22,177 nucleotides of DNA. Source: Haplomitrium mnioides (Eukaryota > Marchantiophyta > Haplomitriopsida > Calobryales). The notes beneath the pieces are model-generated. The model was not told the DNA's origin and did not search any database. It was given only the letters and a program-made list of their open reading frames with translations. How positions within the stretch are numbered: the first letter of the stretch is position 1; the number at the start of each line of letters is the position of its first letter. The position numbers and the translations under genes were made by a program. Below, in pieces: positions 1 to 9,589 of the stretch. Location of the stretch: positions 30,769 to 52,945 of the forward strand of contig JBNGIS010024385.1 of assembly GCA_049999725.1 (NCBI GenBank), read 5' to 3'.

Positions 1-550
1 CTCCTGCATAACCCTTAAGCTTCTTCGTACAAAGACAACTGCTTACAACTTTGTTTGTACACAGGTTCTAGACTCTTTCGTAGATCTTGAAACCTTTGTT
101 TGCTTGAATCAAGTCTAAAACTTGAACACGTTTCTTATTTACAGTCTTAATGCAATCTCCTTAGCTACACTCTTTTTTATTTAGAACTATGATACATTTC
201 TATAAATGCTTCGTTGAACTGTGAAATATTTTTAATTGCTGGAACCTTTTTGAAAGCCTACATTCACTTTTGCTTGCATGGATTTTCAACTTAATTTGAA
301 AGCTTCCTTTCTTCTTGACGTTGTATTTGAACCTCCTAAATCGATGCAATGTTTCTTTTTGTTTGTTTTTTGGTTTACCATTGCAAACTCATTCCCTTGA
401 CTTCTAGACTCCTTAGTCTTTATCTTTGTGTTTTGTAGCACTTTTCCAACAAAAAATTTTGAAAGAGCACCAGGTGTACGTACGCCTCAAGTTTGTATAA
501 TCAAACATATTTCAAAATAGTTTCTTTGAACGTGTAATTAAACTTTTGCG
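1..550. other. AT-rich DNA with no recognisable gene
   Basis: I see no long open frame, RNA gene or known repeat here. The last 47 bases before the gap are repeated exactly after it (see the gap entry). Confidence 0.5.
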
Positions 551-650
551 NNNNNNNNNNNNNNNNNNNNNNNNNNNNNNNNNNNNNNNNNNNNNNNNNN
601 NNNNNNNNNNNNNNNNNNNNNNNNNNNNNNNNNNNNNNNNNNNNNNNNNN
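551..650. other. Assembly gap of exactly 100 N, with identical flanks
   Basis: The run of N is exactly 100 bases, a usual placeholder for a gap of unknown size. The 47 bases before it (504-550) are identical to the 47 bases after it (651-697). The simplest reading is that two contig ends overlap and were not merged, so the duplication is probably artificial. A true tandem repeat that broke the assembly is the alternative. Confidence 0.9.
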
Positions 651-697
651 AACATATTTCAAAATAGTTTCTTTGAACGTGTAATTAAACTTTTGCG

Positions 698-1007
698 CTT
701 ATAATTGTAATCAATGATAAATGTAAATTTTTGATGAAAACTTACCTTAATTTTTATGATTTTAAACAAATTCGAGTTGTCAAATGTTTTCGTAAAAACT
801 GGTAATATTGATTGATTTTGCATATCGAAATTGACTTTTGCTCTATTATGGTTGCTGAAATGACCCAAAAAAATCCCCAAAAACTCATGTACTTTTTGTT
901 TTTCAAAATTTTCCTTGTTTTTGATGTTTTTTGATATGAAAAATCACAATTTTTCCCAAAACAAAAAAAAGTTCATGTTCTGAGTAGCCTGTTACTGGTT
1001 CAAAGTA
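698..1007. other. AT-rich DNA with no recognisable gene
   Basis: Short open stretches on the minus strand are low-complexity and match no family I know. The interval leads into the RT fragment; its first recognisable residues are near 1026. Confidence 0.4.
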
Positions 1008-1410
1008 TCGGCTGTTACTAGGCAAATTGGACCTATTGTCCCTCCTATGCATCAATCCATGCCTCTGACCAAGGATGGATATGTTGTCCAGATCATGAGA
1101 TCTATTTATGGACTTAAGTAGAGTGGTCGTATATGGTATCACAGATTTAAAGAAGAGATGATAGCTATGGGTTTTCACTACAATGACATTGCACCTAGTT
1201 TATTCATCAAGAATGTCGACAAACAATTTATTGTCGTCGCACTCTATATTGATGATATAAACTTGTTTGGACACCAATCCCTCCTTGAGTAGACTATTTC
1301 TATGCTCAATAAGATTTTTGATATGAGGGATATTGGTAAGGTAGCCTATTGTTGGGACTACAATTTGAGTACCTTGACGATGGCATTTTAGTCCACACAC
1401 ACAAAGTAAA
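1008..1410 (+). pseudogene. Ty1/copia reverse transcriptase fragment (broken)
   Basis: A central slice of a copia RT reads on the plus strand. Visible in order are a GPIVPP stretch (about 1029-1046), the motif-B sequence SIYGLK-stop-SGRIWY (about 1104-1136), the catalytic box YIDD (1245-1256), and FDMRDIGK followed by GLQFEYLDDGILVH (to about 1400). It is broken by a TAG at 1119-1121, probably from a CAG Gln codon, by a second TAG at 1290-1292, and by a one-base loss near 1353. No protease, integrase, RNase H or LTR is attached, so this is an isolated remnant. It is in the opposite orientation to the larger element at 3108-10276 but clearly of a related type. The function of the family is reverse transcription of element RNA in cytoplasmic particles; this copy cannot do it. 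Confidence 0.85.
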
Positions 1411-1924
1411 CTAAAAAACTAGAAAGATAGATTTTTCCATAACTCTATTTCTTTTGATACGAGTGTACATTTGGTTAAGTTTTTTGTTTAATTTCTAAAT
1501 TACTACTACTATGAAAAATAAACATGTTACTCAGAACAAGAACTATTTTTTTTGCAAATAAATATGATCTTTTAGGTTCAAACAAGAGAAGAACGAGTGT
1601 ATTTTTGGAAACAAAATTCTCAAAGTTGTTTACTTTATTTGTTTGCACTTTAAACAAGTTTGTTTGATAGAAATGAAGTATTTTCTTGTCAAATTTAATG
1701 AAATGCCTAATTTTGTAAAAATATTGAAAACATCATATTCAATCCAAAGACCAAAAATTGTGTTTTTTAATGAAAACTTGTAATATGGCTAGAAAATATT
1801 CCAAGACTAAAACTTTTCAAAATTAGTACTCTTTCAAATTTAGTTTGTAGGTTAGACTTCATGTGCATATAGAAATGATGCTCCTAAAATTAATTATCTA
1901 CAAAATAAAATAGAAAATTTGGAG
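1411..1924. other. AT-rich DNA with no recognisable gene
   Basis: Nothing recognisable is seen. The RT homology stops abruptly near 1410 and no further copia domain (RNase H) follows. Confidence 0.4.
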
Positions 1925-2790
1925 TAGAGCCCAAGCAGGTCAGTGCTTTGGGATAGCAGTTCGGAGTCCACAAGCACACAAACGCCATCAATTCAAGCTT
2001 GTAGGGGATTCTGAGCTCCACTTCAAATCCATGCACATAGAGGATTTTGAGTTCTACTTTAGAGTCCATACGTGCATAGGGTTTAATTGTTCATGTGGGT
2101 CAGGGATTCAATAGCCTATGCACACATGAAGCTATGAAATCCGCTTCAGAGTCCATGTGCACATAGGGCTCTATAGTCAAAGCATGCAAAGACTTCAACA
2201 ACATATGTATACATGGGGCACCGAGATATGTTTTAAAGTCTATGCTCATATAATAGGGTTTAGTAGTCCATGTGTGCAACAACTTCAACAACCCATTTGC
2301 ACATAAGGTATTGAATCCTACTCCAAACATGCAAGAGGTTTCAAGTTTCATTCAGTATTCTATACGTTCAAGAGGCTTCCACTTAGGAGTTCTTACGTAC
2401 ATGAGCTTCATCAATCAAAGAGCACAAAAGACTTCAAGCTTTGCTTCATCATCTATAAGCGCAAGGGGTTTTGACTTTTGCTTTAGAGTCATTGTGTCTC
2501 TAGGTTTCAATAGTAATTGCCTGTAAGAGCTTCATCATTCCAAGCACAAAGCAGGGTTCACTTTGGAGTTCATGCACAAACAAAATTTATCAATCTAAGT
2601 CAATTAGGGATTCTAAGTTTCACTTTAGACTCCATGCGTGTATAGGGATTATAGCTCCATTTCAAACTTCAACTACACTTAGGCTTTGGTGTTCCATACA
2701 CACGTAAGCTTCAATAGTTCAGATGCAGTTGAGGTTAATATTTTAGCTTCAGAGTTTATGCATACATAGGGTTCAATAGTCTAAATCCGC
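1925..2790. repeat. Degenerate minisatellite array A
   Basis: A core of the type TCCATGTGCACATAGGGTT recurs many times, alternating with phrases such as TTCAATAGTC and CTTTAGAGTCCAT. Clear cores lie around 2027, 2066, 2123, 2152, 2210, 2288 and 2633. Spacing is irregular, roughly 24-50 bp, so this is an old, diverged tandem array. Short open frames inside it (for example on minus around 2100-2351) are by-products of the repeat and show no domain. The core resembles those of the arrays at 11990-13400 and 15425-16015. Confidence 0.7.
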
Positions 2791-3078
2791 AAATGCTTCT
2801 AAGAAAAAGGTAGATAGGAATGAATTTGGTAATATTTTACATAGTGAATAGTTTGACAAACAAATGGCAATTATTATTTTTATTTGAAGAACATTGACAT
2901 ATGAAAATAATCAAAGAACCATAATAAATTCTAAAGATTATCAAAAACTTGAAAATATTTTGGCTTTTATATAGAGTTTGGTAATTTTCTTTGAAGAGTT
3001 TATGGGTGCATAGAGTTAAATGTCAACAAAAAAGTCATTCAAATTCATTAAACTTAGAAAAGGTATAAAAATTATGTA
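2791..3078. other. AT-rich spacer between array A and the copia element
   Basis: No gene is recognised. One stray minisatellite-like core (ATGGGTGCATAGAG) lies near 3002-3015. Confidence 0.4.
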
Positions 3079-3118
3079 TGTTATCGCATGTTATATATGT
3101 ATTTATATGTTATCGCAT
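3079..3118. repeat. 29-bp offset duplication of the LTR edge
   Basis: TGTTATCGCAT, the terminal sequence of the LTR, occurs at 3079-3089 and again at 3108-3118, separated by AT-rich sequence. Either the true element edge is at 3079 and a slippage duplication followed, or the outer copy is a later duplication. The two possible 5-bp flanks, ATGTA (3074-3078) and TTATA (3103-3107), each match the other flank ATATA (10277-10281) at four of five bases, so target-site duplications do not settle the edge. Confidence 0.6.
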
Positions 3119-3242
3119 AAGTGTCGCACATACACACACACACACACACACATACACACGGGAGTCTCCAAGAGTGAGAGTGTCAATGAATGAATTTGTG
3201 TATGACCACTTACATAGGGTTTATATATATGTCTCTATAACA
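3108..3242 (-). repeat. 3' LTR of the copia element (left copy)
   Basis: 135 bp, ends TGTTAT...ATAACA. It matches the right LTR closely in the segment GGAGTCTCCAAGAGTGAGAG and in the TATATATA segment near the element-internal edge. It is 22 bp longer, largely because a CA-type microsatellite (about 3126-3159) has expanded here. The outer end also carries a second copy of the terminal 11 bases 29 bp further left. Confidence 0.9.
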
Positions 3243-3251
3243 CTCCCCCTT
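3243..3251 (-). other. Polypurine tract
   Basis: On the minus strand AAGGGGGAG directly precedes the left LTR start TGTTATAG. This is the expected position and composition for the plus-strand primer of an LTR retroelement, and it fixes the element orientation independently of the coding domains. Confidence 0.85.
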
Positions 3252-3610
3252 GGCTGATTCTTCTTCTAATAATCAACCACACTAAAAGGAGTATATATTC
3301 TATGTGAGTCCAAATCCAAATCCTGTTCTATGTGTGGTTTCATTAAAACCCTCCCGCTTTCTTCCGAGAGAAAGAGTGCCACCACATATTTTGATAGGTG
3401 GAATAGTGCGTAGTGTGTGTAAGTAATCACAATGTAAAAAACTTGTCAAAATTTCTTGCTTTTGAAGTAAAGCAAATTCATGGTGTTGTTGTGCGGTGTT
3501 GTTGTGTCTTCATAGTTGTATTGTTGCGTCCTCTCCTTAAGTCTTGAAGATCTGTTTGAAAAATGATGTCCTGAAGATCTGTTTGAAAAAACGAATGTGA
3601 GCATATTTAT
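3252..3610 (-). other. 3' untranslated remnant of the copia element; RNase H missing
   Basis: Between the last RT residues (about 3610) and the polypurine tract only about 360 bp remain, and I cannot read an RNase H domain there. A minus-strand phrase GGGAGGGTTTTAATGAAAC (about 3340-3358) resembles a pyrimidine/purine phrase (GGTTTTAATGAGGC type) that I know from the 3' ends of plant copia elements. A 27-bp tandem duplication lies at 3543-3590. The short spacing suggests that RNase H was deleted or has diverged beyond recognition. Confidence 0.6.
3543..3590 (-). repeat. 27-bp tandem duplication
   Basis: TGAAGATCTGTTTGAAAAA occurs twice with a 27-bp offset. On the minus strand it reads FSNRSS twice, downstream of the last clear RT residues. 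The offset is a multiple of three. Confidence 0.75.
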
Positions 3611-5520
3611 TGCAAAAGACATATCAGGTCTAGTCTAATTTGCAAGGTACATAAGAGCTCCTATTGTCGATAGGTATAGTTTTTCCGATCCCAGAATTTA
3701 TTCATGTTCCTTTCGCTTTCCGAACATGTCTTTGGTTGGGTCCGAAGATCTCATTTCCATTGGAGTGCTCGTTGGATGAGCATTGTCCATATTTTTGAGA
3801 ATCTTAGCCGTATATATGGACTAGTGGATCAGAATGCCATCGAGCATGTGCTCAAATTGGATTCCCATACAGAAATCAGGTTCTCCAATGTCTCCCATTT
3901 CAAATATATCTTTTAGTTTGGCGATAATGCTGGCAGCTAAAGTTTTTGTGCCAAAAATGTTTATGTTGTCTACATAAAGTGCAACTACGACATATAGTGC
4001 CTTGATGTTTCATGAATATGCATGGAGAAATATCATCATTTGTAAAATTTAGTGTCATCATTTTTTATTTGAATCTTTGGTACCAATTTCTGCCACTTTG
4101 TTTGAATCCATATATTGATCTCATGGACTTGAACTGCTATTTTTGTGCCTGATTGATTGATTGGTGATCTAGATGCATTAATAGAATGCTTTGCCAACTT
4201 CACATTGTCATATGGTATACTTTGATGATGGGGGACTAAAGGTCCACTTTGTTGTTGCTCATGCAACTTGCATATATGTGGGACTAAAGGTCCTCTGTAG
4301 CATTGTGTGCTCAACAAATTTGTTGGCTGGACTAAAGGTCCTTTGGAATGATGCATGCTTAGTGAGTGCGTTGGCTGGACTAAAGGTCCATTGAGATGCT
4401 GCTTGCTCAGCGAGTGCGCTGGTTGGACTAAAGGTCCATTGAGATGTTGCTTGCTCAGCGAGTGCGCTGGCTAGACTAAAGGTCTATTGAGATGTTGCTT
4501 GCTCAGTGAGTGCGCTAGCTGGACTAAAGGTCCATTGAGATGATTGTGCAACTTACTTTCCATCATTTGGCATTGTTTTTTTGACATGGGGACTAAAGGT
4601 TTTTTCTGGATTGGCAGTGGCCTTTTATGGACAGAAGATCCTTTAATTTGTTGGCCATTGGGGACAAAAGGTCCTTTTCCCATATTGAGGTCTTTGTTGA
4701 CAAAAGGTCCATTTTGAATCATTGTACCTATGTGGGCTAAAGGTCCATTTTTATAGTGCACGTCATGAGGGATAGAAGGTCCAACCTCAGAATTTAGGCC
4801 ATGAGAGACAAAAGGTCTAATCTTAGTATTTGAGCCATGAGAGACAAAAGGTCTAATCTCAGTATTTGGGCCATGAGAGACAAAAGGTCTAATCTCAATA
4901 TTTGGGCTACTTGGGACTAAAGGTCCATATGCACTTTGGTTGTTCTCCCTCTGAATATGAAATGCCATTCTTGATATGAGTTTGGGGGATGCCTTCATAA
5001 AAATCTATGTATCCAAAGTGCCATACAAGTAGGTAGTAATGACATCCATTATATGCATAGTAAGATGATGTTGGATAACAAATGCTATCATATATCTATA
5101 AGTAATAGTGTCCATGATAGGTGAGTATGTGAGGTCATAGTCACGTCCAGGAATCTAAGTGTATCCTTTGGCTACTAGTCTTGCCTTATATCTTGTGACA
5201 TCATCTTTCGCATTATATTTGGGACAAAAATAAATCTATTATCTGTCAAATGCATATCTGGAAGTGATGGCATGACAAATCCGAATACTTATCGTTGTAT
5301 GAGAGAGTCAAGTTCCAAATTAATTGCCTTTTCACATTGGGGCCAATCGGTTCTTGATTGTGCTTCTCATACAAATAAAGAATCAAGCATATCCTTGTCT
5401 ATAGACTGTGATACAGATAATGCAAATAAATCATCCATAGGGGTCTAGGATCTGTCTCATATTTGACCGATATGGGAATAGTCAATTGCTATTTCATCGT
5501 TGTCTATAGTAATGTTCAAT
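3610..5520 (-). pseudogene. Copia pol: reverse transcriptase domain with internal repeat array
   Basis: RT copies element RNA into DNA inside the virus-like particle. Reading on minus, the N-terminal half shows YKARLVAKGYT, YSPIMDTITYRY and the motif-A region MHIMDVITTYLYGTLD, ending IFMKASPKLIS (about 5215 to 4965). After a repeat array the domain resumes with YGFKQSGRNWYQRF (about 4112-4068), then ALYVDNINIFGT (YVDN at 3965-3976, where YVDD is usual), FEMGDIGEPDFCMGIQFEHM, ILKNMDNAHPTSTPM, and GALMYLAN-stop-TRPDMSF (about 3615-3670). Several stops (including in place of Gln codons) and frame changes, one just before YGFKQSG, show it is dead. The replacement of the second catalytic Asp by Asn would by itself impair activity. 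The array between motifs A and B is described separately. Confidence 0.9.
4237..4940 (-). repeat. Frame-preserving GPLV repeat array inside RT
   Basis: On the plus strand AAAGGTCC-type motifs have their GGTC (or variant) at 4241, 4289, 4337, 4385, 4433, 4481, 4529, 4598, 4637, 4670, 4706, 4742, 4778, 4814, 4850, 4886 and 4922. The spacings are 48 bp six times, then 69, 39 and 33, then 36 bp seven times; every one is divisible by three. On minus, each motif reads GPLV, GPFV or RPFV. The 48-bp units encode a 16-residue repeat (GPLVQPAHSLSKQHLN type); the best 36-bp units encode 12 residues (RPFVSHGPNTEI type). The frame is that of the upstream RT segment and contains one stop, near 4468-4470, one base change away from the CAG seen in sister units. 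It lies where copia RTs have only a short linker between the motif-A region and YGLKQSG. Whether the array was ever translated is inference. Confidence 0.85.
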
Positions 5521-6868
5521 GATGTTGATGATTTAGGCTTATTCTTTGAGCCTATAGGTCTGCCAGGTTTTGCCTTAGGCTATATATCAGTGGCAGGTGT
5601 ATCGACTTTTTGAAGTCTAGCTGGAGCATTCGCAGCCTCTAAATGTGATTTGGTAATGCTGGCTGCATTGTTGAATGCGTCAGGCATTGTAATTAATATT
5701 TGTTGTAAATTGAGAAGTCTTCTGACTTTGGCATCTAAATGTCTGTTTTGTCGATTGAAGTCCAATCGCAAGTGCTAGTGCTATATTAAGTTATCCTCAG
5801 GTTTGGATTGTATAGCTTTGTCCTCTTGTGTCGGATGTGGAAAAGATTCTTCAAATAATTGACAGTCTACGAATCGAGATTTAAACACATCAGATGTTGA
5901 GGGTTCAAGATATCGGATGATAGAAGGGGATTCAAAACCAATATGTATGCCTTTTTGGCATTGTGGTCCTATCTTTGTTTGATGTGATTCTCAAATTAGG
6001 ATAAGGACGAGGTAGCCAAATATGCGAAGGTGTGATATATCTATTGGAATCCCGGCTGCAAGTTGGTGTGGGGAATTCTGATTGAATGCAGATGGTCTAT
6101 AATGCAATAAAGATGTTGCGTGCATGACTACATGTCCTCAAGCAGTGGTGGGGAGTTTTGAATTCAAAAGTAGTGGTCTTGCTATGAGTTGTATTCTCTT
6201 AATGGCAGATTCTGCAATGTCATTTTGAAAGTGTATATGTGGAACTGAATATTGTATGTCTATTTCGGCAAATGTGCAAAAATCGCCAAAGGTCTGTGAA
6301 GAGAATTCTCCAGCATTGTCCCCTCTCAGATTTCTGATTGGGTAATCAAGGAATTGTGTTGAGAGTTTCAAGATTTGGGACAAGAGTTTCGGGAAAACCA
6401 CGTTTTTGGTTGTAAGAAGGGATACTTCTGACCATTTGGATGATGCATCAATAGTGATATGAAAGTATCAAAATGGTCCAAAGGTGGGTGGATGGGCCCA
6501 CAGATATCAGCATGAATTCTCTTGAGGAATCAAGGAATCATGATTGTTGTTTTGTCATGAGAAGGTGCAGTTCCGAGTTTGCCTTGTGTGCATGCCAAGC
6601 ATGAAGTATTCGATGGCAGTGGATGCACGTTCTGTGGTATGCCTTTGCTATATTTTTTGATGTGATAGATTTTGATGTGATAGAACATATCTTGGCCTAG
6701 ATGTCCTAGGTGGTTGTGCCATGTAATGGCTGTTGATATCGGTTTGGTAGAGACATGATATGAAAATATTTTTGTGGTATATAATCCAGATGGTGATAGT
6801 GAGAATGATTCTTTTATGTCAAAGCCTGCTGTAGTTGGACTCAGGATATGGAGGACTTTAGTGTCCAA
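5520..6868 (-). pseudogene. Copia pol: integrase and linker to RT
   Basis: Integrase inserts the DNA copy into the host genome. On minus, the pre-integrase zinc-binding segment shows ITWHNHLGHLGQ with CLAC further on (about 6745 to 6580). The catalytic core follows: RIHADICGPIHPP (first Asp, about 6520-6480), RNLRGDNAGEF (second Asp, about 6335) and HFQNDIAESAIKRIQ (Glu, about 6205). All three acidic residues of the DDE triad are therefore still readable. The C-terminal part shows DISHLRIFGY (about 6035), GFESPSIIRYLEPST (about 5910), and the linker EAANAPARL then GRPIGSKNKPKSS (about 5640-5540). A frame change after HADICGPIHPP and stops, for example before PKAKPGRPIG, break it. Integrase upstream of RT is what identifies the element as copia. 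Confidence 0.9.
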
Positions 6869-7310
6869 AAAATATCTCGTTTGAATGTGAAAACCGTTTT
6901 GTCGTATATCTTGGAAATTGATGAGGTTTCTAGTTGCTGCAGTGCATAGATTGCTAATTTGATGTCCAATCTTGTTCCATTTGGAAATATAATGGTTGCT
7001 GGACCATGTCCTTCTTCAATGTGATTATGGCCAGTAATAGTTGTCATAGGCCTGGAAGAAGGTTTGATTGATGAGAAATACTTGCTGTTTTGCAAAATGG
7101 TGTGCGAGGATCCGTTGTCTACAATGCAGGTTATCTCAAATCCATTTTTCTGGTTTGATAGTGATGAGTGAGGCATGTGACTTTCATGGTGTATATTGTA
7201 CTGTGGATATTCATCCATGTCTGTTAATTCCAGTAAGTTGCTCTCCACCTTGTGATTGTGAGGTCTGGTGCTTTGTTGGTATAGTGGCACTAGGTGCGCG
7301 GGCACTTTGC
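6869..7310 (-). pseudogene. Copia pol: aspartic protease
   Basis: The retropepsin-like protease cuts the gag-pol polyprotein. The active-site box reads CIVDNGSSHTIL (Asp codon at 7117-7119), followed by YFSSIKPS, TITGHNHIEEGHGPA and PNGTRLDIKLAIYAL, the usual order of flap and C-terminal strands. The box has DNGS rather than the common D-S/T-G. The frame is open from the zinc knuckle down to about 6841, so gag and protease are fused in one frame, as is usual for copia. The downstream frame to the integrase domain is shifted near 6870. Confidence 0.85.
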
Positions 7311-8224
7311 ATGTGGGGTGGGTGTGGCCACGTGTGCCACATCGATTGCATGTGGTTTGCTATTGGCGCAGACCAGACAGATTTCGTCGGCCTCTATAGA
7401 TTTGTCGGCCTCCTCTATTTTTCCATGTACATTGTGACGCATTTTTTGGTGTGGCCGAAATACGACGGTTGGAATGTCTATCTCTGTGACTGGGAGTCGG
7501 AGGTTGATTGCTGGTCGGGCAGTTATTGCTCCCCCAAAATTTGAGGTTACCCCTTCCTCTGCCTCTGGAAAAATGTTTATTCCTAGAGCGACGGTAAAGG
7601 CCAGTGCCTATAAAGTGTGATTTGGGGTTCAGATAAGGGACGGTAGACCTTGGGGGTCACTTTTTTGCATTTTCCACGAGGAGTAGTTGATGTTTTTTGG
7701 CAAGTAGCATATATGTTATGAGTTCAAAGTACCGATTGAATCGCATGTTGCGATATTAGGATGTCAAAATGAGATTTGCTCACAAGAAATGTCGATAGAG
7801 TTTTCTCTATCCATTCTTCATCAGTCACGGGGTGACTGCAGGTTGATAGCTGTGAGACAATGCGAAATAGTTCGTTGTTGTAGTTTACAATGGACGTATG
7901 GTCCTAAATTTGTAGGTTAATCCAATCATGTCTTGCTGTAGGTAGCGATATACTTGTTAGATGGTTGAATCTGAGCTTCAGTTCTTCCCATAGTAGATGT
8001 GGAGTGTGATAGTTCAGGTATTGAAGTCTCATAGGTTCCACCATGTGGTGGCTAATTAGGATAAGGGCTCTTGCTGTGTCACATGGGGTGATGTTGTCAT
8101 CCGTGTTGGTGACTTCACAAATAGCATTGGATATTAAGTAGGTTGCAACATCAAGTGACAAAGAACAATAGTTGGAGCCATCCAGTTTTAGAGCGTAAAA
8201 TTTTAGTGATTCTACATATGTCAT
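7309..8224 (-). pseudogene. Copia gag (capsid/nucleocapsid), broken
   Basis: The likely start is the ATG at 8222-8224. The N-terminal part shows FYALKLDGSNYCSLSLDVATYL, where copia gag of this type usually has DGSNY followed by a Trp-containing segment, then LLWEELKLRF and LPTARHDWINLQI. After a stop near 7904 the frame continues with YNNELFRIVSQL, HPVTDEEWIEKTLSTF (about 7870-7790). At 7309-7350 a perfect nucleocapsid zinc knuckle CNRCGTRGHTHPTC (CX2CX4HX4C) is preserved. A TAG at 7360-7362 and further frame changes separate the parts. Gag forms the cytoplasmic particle and packages RNA. Confidence 0.88.
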
Positions 8225-9589
8225 GGTGGATCTTTTCTCTGCCCTACGGAGAGTACTTGTGAATGAGATAAATAAACTAGAATTTTTTACGAATGGAGTT
8301 GCTAGGTCAGAGCTGCGATGGTCTATACTTGGTACAAATGGGTAATGGAACTAGGTTTCAGTCGATCACGGACCATGGTACCTGTTTATGTTTTATGCCT
8401 TAAGCGGAAAAAATCAAGAACTGAAATGAAAACAGGAAAGAATAGACCAGCTGCGAGTCGATCGGTATAAGCACCGAGAACTGAAATGAAAAATAAGTGT
8501 TGCTAATGGATGAAGAAACTGCCCTATTTACGTATTGGTCTACTACTTCTGATGTGACGATAGCGTGTCCTCTCATATCTTCCTTGTGTGTCCTCCATGA
8601 GCTAAAATGTGACCTAGCCTCCTATCGCTCTGGTGCCTCTCTACAATACTGATTCTGTAAAAAGAAAATAACCATTGCAGGTACGACCAGATAGGGGTTG
8701 ACCTCAAGAGGTGACAGGGGTCAGCGTTTCTCGTTAATATGATTCGCTTGTAACCTCTGTCAGAATTAGTTCAAAATCAACAAGTATACCCCTTGTAAGA
8801 GATATGTTCATTCAGAGAGTAGAAAAAAAAAGCAATGGAATATGATCAAAAGATAGGTAGAGAGAGTTGAACCAGAAAGTGATGAAGAACATAGTGGATG
8901 AGCTTGAAGTGGCAAGATGCAATGTTGCTCTTTCGTTGAGTGTTGATGTAGCCACTATGTGGTCGCTTGTGTGAAGGTATCTTCACCAAAGATGTTTCTG
9001 ATTGGTCTTTGATGCTGCATAAATAGGTGAGTCAAACTTGTGCACAGGTTTGTGTAACTTGTGCTTTTCCTCTCCCTTGCTTGAATGTTCCTACGTCGTA
9101 GGTGATAGTAGGGAAAGAACTTGTTCAGAAATGAAGCAACGTAATACCAGAAAATGAGATTAGATCTGGTCTATCAATGTTAGAAACAAACAAAGGAGGT
9201 AAGATGAAATGAGTCCAGTAAGCTTTGGTGTCGAGTGAGAGCTGGCGTTGAAGTTGCTCCTATGCTCAACCGTTTGTAACATAGAAAGTAGAGAAAACAA
9301 GGGTAATGCAGGTTAGCTTTGAGCACACACAGTATCAACGAGTCAAGAAAGTAGAGCCAATGTTGCTCAATGTCGTCAAACAGAGGGAAAACAACAAAAG
9401 AGGGAAAAGGGGTGAGCTATGAAGCCACAATAGTAAGTAAAGTCGTCAAGTGAAGACCAAGAGGAGAAAAGTCTCCAGCTGAGCAGTCCCGGTGTGTCAC
9501 ACAGGTGAGCCAATGGTCATGAAGTAGAAGAGTAAGTATGTCGCCCAGCAAAAGCAGAAAAGGAAGTGCCAAGAATCATCAGGTGCAGT

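Noticed and set aside
4191-4394. Plus-strand open frame with repeated GLKV
   Set aside because: It is the opposite strand of the GPLV array. The minus frame continues into RT domains, so the plus frame is a shadow.
4237-4940. CRISPR-like array
   Set aside because: Regular spacing of a short motif is seen, but the whole unit is repeated rather than having unique spacers, and it lies inside a plant retrotransposon gene.
7068-7544. Plus-strand 158-codon open frame, Cys-rich
   Set aside because: It is antisense to protease and the gag zinc knuckle, which show clear family motifs; no domain is seen on plus.
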